The notes beneath the pieces were generated by a model, which was not told the DNA's origin, ran no database searches, and saw only the letters and a list, made by a program, of their open reading frames with translations. Below are positions 4,392 to 7,824 of a stretch of 7,824 bases of DNA, piece by piece (the first letter of the stretch is position 1; each line of letters starts with the position of its first letter). The stretch covers positions 1 through 7,824 of the forward strand of contig WTKB01000362.1 in the NCBI GenBank assembly GCA_011524575.1, written 5' to 3'. This DNA is from Aquimarina sp. GTDB taxonomy: Bacteria; Bacteroidota; Bacteroidia; Flavobacteriales; Flavobacteriaceae. A program made the translations under genes and the position numbers.

Positions 4392-7259
4392 GTGAATCAA
4401 AACAAAAAATTATTTCTGCTCGATGCTTTTGCACTCATTTTTAGAGGGTATTATGCGTTTATTAAAAATCCAAGAATAACCAGTTCGGGAATGGATGTCT
4501 CTGCAATTATGGGATTCACAAATTCATTACTAGAGTTAATTTCTAAGGAACGTCCCGATTATTTAGCCGTTGCTTTTGATAAAGGCGGCAGCTTGCAACG
4601 TGTAGCAGATTTCCCTGAATACAAAGCAAATAGAGATGAAACTCCTGAAGCGATTAAAATTGCGGTACCTTACATACAGCAGATTTTAAAAGCCATGCAT
4701 ATTCCTATTATTGAACAGTTTGGTGTAGAGGCTGATGATCTTATAGGAACTTTAGCCAAGCAAGCCGAAAAAGAAGGTTTCCAAGTATATATGGTTACAC
4801 CTGATAAAGATTATGCACAGTTAGTTTCAGAAAATATTTTCATGTACCGCCCTGCTCGAATGGGTAATGGTATCGAAATTTGGGATGTTGCCAAAGTACA
4901 AGAGAAATTTGATGTAACTTCACCAATTCAAGTTATTGATTACTTAGCTATGATGGGAGATGCTGTGGATAATATTCCTGGTCTTCCTGGTGTTGGTGAT
5001 AAAACTGCTCGTAAATTTATTGCGAAATATGGGAGTATGGAAAACTTGCTTGCCAATACGCAAGACCTCAAAGGAAAAATGAAAGAAAAGGTAGAAGCCA
5101 ACGCAGAACTGGGCTTACTTTCAAAAAAACTAGCCACAATTATCTTGGATTGTGATGTTACCTTTGATGCTCCAAAATATAAAATGGAACAACCCAACCA
5201 AAAAGCTGTACTGGAAATATTTGACACCTTAGAATTTAGAAGAATTAAAACCCAGTTTGCTAAAATCTTCAAAACTTCGGTACCTGATAACGCGATAACT
5301 ACAAGTGCTCCAACTATTGTTACTTCTAATACTACTAATAAAGTAAAAAAAGAATCTAATAACGAAGCTGGTAGTGGTCAGTATTCGTTATTTGATACAC
5401 CTGTAGCTTCCAATGAAACAACAAACCTACAAGAAGGAAATAGGAATCAAACACTAGAAAATACACCACATTTGTATCAATTTCTAGATACACCACTTGC
5501 TTTAAAACTATTTTTAAAAATACTTTACAGACAAAAAAAAGTAAGTATCGCCTTGCAAACCACGCATGAAGATCCGCTACTTGCTTCCATCGATGGTATT
5601 GCTTTTAGTTGGGAAAAAGGCACAGGATACTATCTAGAAATCCCAAATGATTTTGAAAAAGCTTGTCAATTACTAAAAGATTTTATTCCATTTTTTGAAG
5701 ATACAAAGGTATTACTTGTAGGACAACGACTAAAATATACTTTAAAGCTATTAAGCAATTATAAAATCCCAGTAAAAAATCAACTTTTTGACACGTTAAT
5801 TGCTCATTATCTCATCAACCCAGATCGTCGTCATGATTTAGAAATCTTATCACAAACCTATCTAAACTATACGCTCCAAGATTTAAAAGATTTTATAGGG
5901 AAACGAGGTAAAAATCAAAAAAAATTTAAAGATCTCGACCTAAATACACAATGTCAATATCTAGCAGAAAAAGCCGATAATGTTTTACAGCTTTCACAAT
6001 TATTCCATAAAGAGCTAAAACAAACACAAACCCTTGATCTCTTTATAAATATTGAAATTCCACTTTTAAGGGTTCTAGCCAACATGGAGCTTGAAGGTGT
6101 TCATCTTGATGTATCCTTTTTAGAAGGACTTTCTAAAGATCTAGATGCAGATATTGAAAACCTGAAAAAAGAAATTTTTGAAGAAGCAGGGATGACTTTT
6201 AATGTGGCATCACCAAGACAACTTGGAGAAGTATTATTTGGGAATATGCAACTATTAAAAAAGCCTAAAAAAACAAAAACAGGACAATATTCGACAAGTG
6301 AAGATGTGCTTTCGTCTTTAAAGGAAGAACATAAAATTGTTCGAAATGTTTTGGAGTTTAGAGGGCTAACCAAACTTAAAAATACCTACATAGATGCTTT
6401 ACCAAAACAAGTTCACCCAGAAACCAAACGCATTCATACGCAGTATATACAAACAGTAGCTTCTACAGGAAGATTGAGTTCTCAAAATCCGAACTTACAA
6501 AACATCCCTATTAGAACACTTAGAGGAAAGCAAGTAAGAAAAGCCTTTGTGGCAAAAGATGAAAATCATGTGTTACTTGCCGCAGATTACTCCCAAATAG
6601 AACTTCGAATTATCGCTGCACTCAGCTGTGAGCAAACAATGCAAAAAGCTTTTAAAGAGGGCAAAGATATTCATGCAGCTACAGCATCAGAAGTATTTAA
6701 TGTACCTATATCAGAAGTCACTCGTACCCAAAGAAGTCATGCTAAAACAGTGAATTTTGGAATTATTTATGGTGTTTCTGCCTTTGGATTAAGTAATCAA
6801 ACAAGCCTTTCCAGATCAGAGTCAAAAGCACTTATAGAAAGCTACTACAACACCTATCCGCAACTTAAAACCTACATGGATTCGCAAGTAGCCTATGCAC
6901 GAGAGCATGGGTATGTAAAAACTATTCTAGACCGTAGGAGGTATTTAAAAGATATTACTTCTGCAAATGCTGTGGTAAGATCTGCTGCAGAACGAAATGC
7001 AGTAAATGCCCCTATACAAGGGAGTGCAGCTGATATTATTAAACTTGCTATGATTCAAATTCAAGAGCAATTAGAAAATAAACAACTGCAAACTAAAATG
7101 ATCTTACAGGTTCATGATGAACTGGTTTTTGAAGTTCCAAAAGCCGAACTTGAAGAAGTTAAAACTTTGATTAAAAAATATATGGAGCGTGCCGTGAGTC
7201 TTGCTGTACCCTTAGATATTGATTTAGGTATAGGAGAAAATTGGCTTGAAGCTCATTAA
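4392..7259 (+). CDS. polA: DNA polymerase I with degenerate 3'-5' exonuclease domain
   Basis: PolA fills gaps, removes RNA primers at Okazaki junctions and serves excision repair. The 955 residues hold three regions. The 5' nuclease (about 1-290) has D11, AFD63, GVEADDLIGT (111-120), TPDKDYAQLV (136-145) and GDAVDNIPGLPGVGDKTA (189-206). A low-complexity linker (about 295-360) contains QYSLF (330-334). A DEDDy-type exonuclease fold (about 365-545) lacks its acidic ligands: L388, T390, T450 and K527 stand where Escherichia coli has D355, E357, D424 and D501. The polymerase (about 550-955) is intact: motif A LLAADYSQIELRI (728-740, D732), O-helix RSHAKTVNFGIIYG (781-794; R781, K785, F789, Y793) and motif C VHDELVFEV (908-916; D909, E910). 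The GTG start at 4392 is forced by an in-frame TAA at 4377 with no ATG or TTG between, and it gives the family N terminus. It follows a 142-base gap holding repeat copy 4. Polymerase and 5' nuclease activity are expected; proofreading is not. Confidence 0.98.
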   Translation: MNQNKKLFLLDAFALIFRGYYAFIKNPRITSSGMDVSAIMGFTNSLLELISKERPDYLAVAFDKGGSLQRVADFPEYKANRDETPEAIKIAVPYIQQILKAMHIPIIEQFGVEADDLIGTLAKQAEKEGFQVYMVTPDKDYAQLVSENIFMYRPARMGNGIEIWDVAKVQEKFDVTSPIQVIDYLAMMGDAVDNIPGLPGVGDKTARKFIAKYGSMENLLANTQDLKGKMKEKVEANAELGLLSKKLATIILDCDVTFDAPKYKMEQPNQKAVLEIFDTLEFRRIKTQFAKIFKTSVPDNAITTSAPTIVTSNTTNKVKKESNNEAGSGQYSLFDTPVASNETTNLQEGNRNQTLENTPHLYQFLDTPLALKLFLKILYRQKKVSIALQTTHEDPLLASIDGIAFSWEKGTGYYLEIPNDFEKACQLLKDFIPFFEDTKVLLVGQRLKYTLKLLSNYKIPVKNQLFDTLIAHYLINPDRRHDLEILSQTYLNYTLQDLKDFIGKRGKNQKKFKDLDLNTQCQYLAEKADNVLQLSQLFHKELKQTQTLDLFINIEIPLLRVLANMELEGVHLDVSFLEGLSKDLDADIENLKKEIFEEAGMTFNVASPRQLGEVLFGNMQLLKKPKKTKTGQYSTSEDVLSSLKEEHKIVRNVLEFRGLTKLKNTYIDALPKQVHPETKRIHTQYIQTVASTGRLSSQNPNLQNIPIRTLRGKQVRKAFVAKDENHVLLAADYSQIELRIIAALSCEQTMQKAFKEGKDIHAATASEVFNVPISEVTRTQRSHAKTVNFGIIYGVSAFGLSNQTSLSRSESKALIESYYNTYPQLKTYMDSQVAYAREHGYVKTILDRRRYLKDITSANAVVRSAAERNAVNAPIQGSAADIIKLAMIQIQEQLENKQLQTKMILQVHDELVFEVPKAELEEVKTLIKKYMERAVSLAVPLDIDLGIGENWLEAH
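5379..5393 (+). other. Candidate clamp-binding motif QYSLF in the PolA linker
   Basis: Codons 330-334 of polA encode QYSLF, preceded by GSG and followed by DTP, within a low-complexity, probably disordered stretch rich in N, T, S and E. The bacterial beta-clamp-binding pentapeptide consensus is QL(S/D)LF; here four of five positions agree, with Y in place of L at position two. An exposed, isolated motif in a disordered linker is the usual way such peptides are displayed. Binding is inferred, not shown. Confidence 0.5.
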
Positions 7260-7308
7260 GCACTTGTTTAAAGGCACTACTTCCTGTAATCCCTTTAAAC
7301 AAGTGTTA
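7257..7308 (+). repeat. Copy 5, short form (~52 bp) of the dispersed palindromic repeat, perfect stem
   Basis: The element starts at the polA stop codon (TAA, 7257-7259). CACTTGTTTAAAGG (7261-7274) and CCTTTAAACAAGTG (7292-7305) are a perfect 14-base inverted repeat around a 17-base loop containing ACTACTTCCTGTAAT, extendable by a G-T and an A-T pair at the base. The outer arm reads CACTT/AAGTG where copies 1 and 2 have GAGCTT/AAGCTC, so both arms differ together. The inner part is almost identical to copy 4 (ACTACTTCCTGTAATCCCTT and the bases after it). Confidence 0.9.
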
Positions 7309-7333
7309 AAAAAAGTGCTAATACTGTTTTTTA
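7308..7333 (+). terminator. Possible terminator hairpin between polA and rplM
   Basis: A7 followed by GT (7308-7316) can pair with ACTG and T6 (7323-7332): six A-T pairs, one bulged G at 7326, then AGT/ACT around a GCTAAT loop. The 3' arm ends in six T. It lies directly after repeat copy 5, and the two hairpins together may form the polA 3' end before the independent rplM promoter. The stem is AT-rich and the call is tentative. Confidence 0.35.
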
Positions 7334-7375
7334 AGTAAATATTTGTTATAACCTCTTGTGATCTGTAAACTTATC

Positions 7376-7406
7376 TTGCTTTTTTCAAAAGAAAAATGTA
7401 AGTTTG
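7376..7406 (+). promoter_or_regulatory. Bacteroidota-type promoter for rplM
   Basis: TAAGTTTG at 7399-7406 matches the -7 consensus TAnnTTTG exactly, and TTG at 7376-7378 lies 20 bases upstream as the -33 element, a typical spacing. This is the best promoter match in the window. A start near 7412 would give a leader of about 50 bases before the TTG start of rplM. Confidence 0.65.
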
Positions 7407-7410
7407 CGGT

Positions 7411-7462
7411 CTCTTTTATATAAATTGAGAGGTAAGATGTTTAATTAACAAAATGAATTAGT
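7411..7462 (+). promoter_or_regulatory. rplM leader with small hairpin and minimal upstream ORF
   Basis: CTCTT at 7411-7415 can pair with GAGAG at 7427-7431 (one G-T wobble) around an AT-rich loop containing TATATA. Downstream, ATG AAT TAG (7453-7461) is a two-codon reading frame that closes one base before the TTG start of rplM. There is no Shine-Dalgarno sequence. The layout could support feedback control by L13, which is known to repress its own operon in other bacteria, but no known leader structure is recognised here. Confidence 0.3.
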
Positions 7463-7824
7463 TTGGATACATTGAGTTACAAAACCCTTTCTGCAACCAA
7501 AGCTTCTTCTAACAAGCAGTGGTTGTTAGTGGATGCAGAAGGACAAACTTTAGGACGTGTTTCGTCTGTAATAGCAAAGCTATTAAGAGGAAAGCACAAG
7601 CCTTGTTTTACACCACATGCAGATTGTGGAGATTACGTAATTGTAATTAATGCTGAGAAAGTTAAATTTTCTTCAGATAAAAAATGGGAGGCGAAGCAAT
7701 ACATCAGACACACAGGATATCCTGGTGGACAGCGTTCGTTAACTGCAGCTGAGGTTCTTGAGAAAAAACCAGAAAGAATCGTTGAGAAATCAGTAAAAGG
7801 AATGCTGCCTAAAAATAAATTAGG
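7463..7824 (+). CDS. rplM: 50S ribosomal protein L13 (5' part, runs off the window)
   Basis: L13 is an early-assembly protein of the large ribosomal subunit. Translation from the TTG at 7463 gives a Bacteroidota-type N terminus, MDTLSYKTLSATKAS when the start codon is read as Met, then QWLLVDAEGQTLGRVSSVIA, RGKHKPCFTPHADCGDYVIV, the conserved RHTGYPGGQRSLTA and the family signature VKGMLPKNKL at the edge. About 120 codons of an expected 150 or so are present; there is no frameshift. The start must be non-ATG: an in-frame TGA lies at 7454-7456 and the only ATG nearby (7453) is in another frame and stops after AAT. ATT at 7457 and TTG at 7472 are the only alternatives. The gene has its own promoter, and in related genomes rpsI usually follows, outside this window. 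The lack of an ATG makes it easy for gene callers to miss or shorten. Confidence 0.95.
   Translation, partial: MDTLSYKTLSATKASSNKQWLLVDAEGQTLGRVSSVIAKLLRGKHKPCFTPHADCGDYVIVINAEKVKFSSDKKWEAKQYIRHTGYPGGQRSLTAAEVLEKKPERIVEKSVKGMLPKNKL

Noticed and set aside
4940..5272. Minus-strand open frame of 110 codons inside polA
   Set aside because: It is antisense to the conserved 5' nuclease region; its serine- and leucine-rich composition is that of a shadow frame, with no promoter or leader.
6101..6373. Minus-strand open frame of 90 codons inside polA
   Set aside because: It is antisense to the start of the polymerase domain, with no recognisable motif; also a shadow.
133..7308. Repeat family as a CRISPR array
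   Set aside because: Copies are 1-3 kb apart with whole genes between them, vary in length, and there are no regular spacers or cas genes.

Overview
The window is AT-rich (roughly two-thirds A+T by eye) and reads as chromosomal DNA of a member of the Bacteroidota, most likely a marine-type flavobacterium. The clues are the protein flavour (DnaN, PolA and L13 all have flavobacterial signatures), A-rich leaders without Shine-Dalgarno motifs, and two promoters of the Bacteroidota type (TTTG-like -33 and TAnnTTTG -7). Every gene is on the + strand.

Layout: a non-coding leader (1-312) ends in a promoter for dnaN, the beta sliding clamp (313-1428). Next come a small predicted lipoprotein of unknown function (1712-2368), the arabinose-5-phosphate isomerase gene kdsD/kpsF (2508-3473) for KDO synthesis, a PHP-family CpsB/YwqE-type tyrosine-protein phosphatase (3524-4249) linked to surface polysaccharide, DNA polymerase I (4392-7259, GTG start), and the 5' part of rplM, ribosomal protein L13 (7463 to the window end, TTG start). 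So two replication genes bracket two surface-polysaccharide genes and a lipoprotein, and a ribosomal protein operon begins at the right edge.

The most unusual signal lies between the genes. Every intergenic gap carries a copy of one imperfect palindromic repeat, six in all. The best preserved have 5' arms like AGAGCTTRTTTAAAGG, a conserved segment ACTACTTCCTGTAAT, and 3' arms like CCTTTAAACAAGCTCT. The four copies in which the inner segment is clear all point the same way as transcription. Three copies begin exactly at the stop codon of the preceding gene. Length runs from about 165 bp (a nearly complete fold-back hairpin) through 89 bp to about 52 bp, and the short forms look like internal deletions of the long one. 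One short copy has a perfect 14-bp stem in which both arms differ from the other copies in a pairing-preserving way. I do not recognise the family. It could be a MITE-like element, a gene-end RNA hairpin, or both.

Two protein-level points stand out. PolA has lost all the acidic metal ligands of its 3'-5' proofreading domain while the 5' nuclease and polymerase domains look intact. Its inter-domain linker carries QYSLF, which resembles the motif that binds the clamp encoded by dnaN in the same window.
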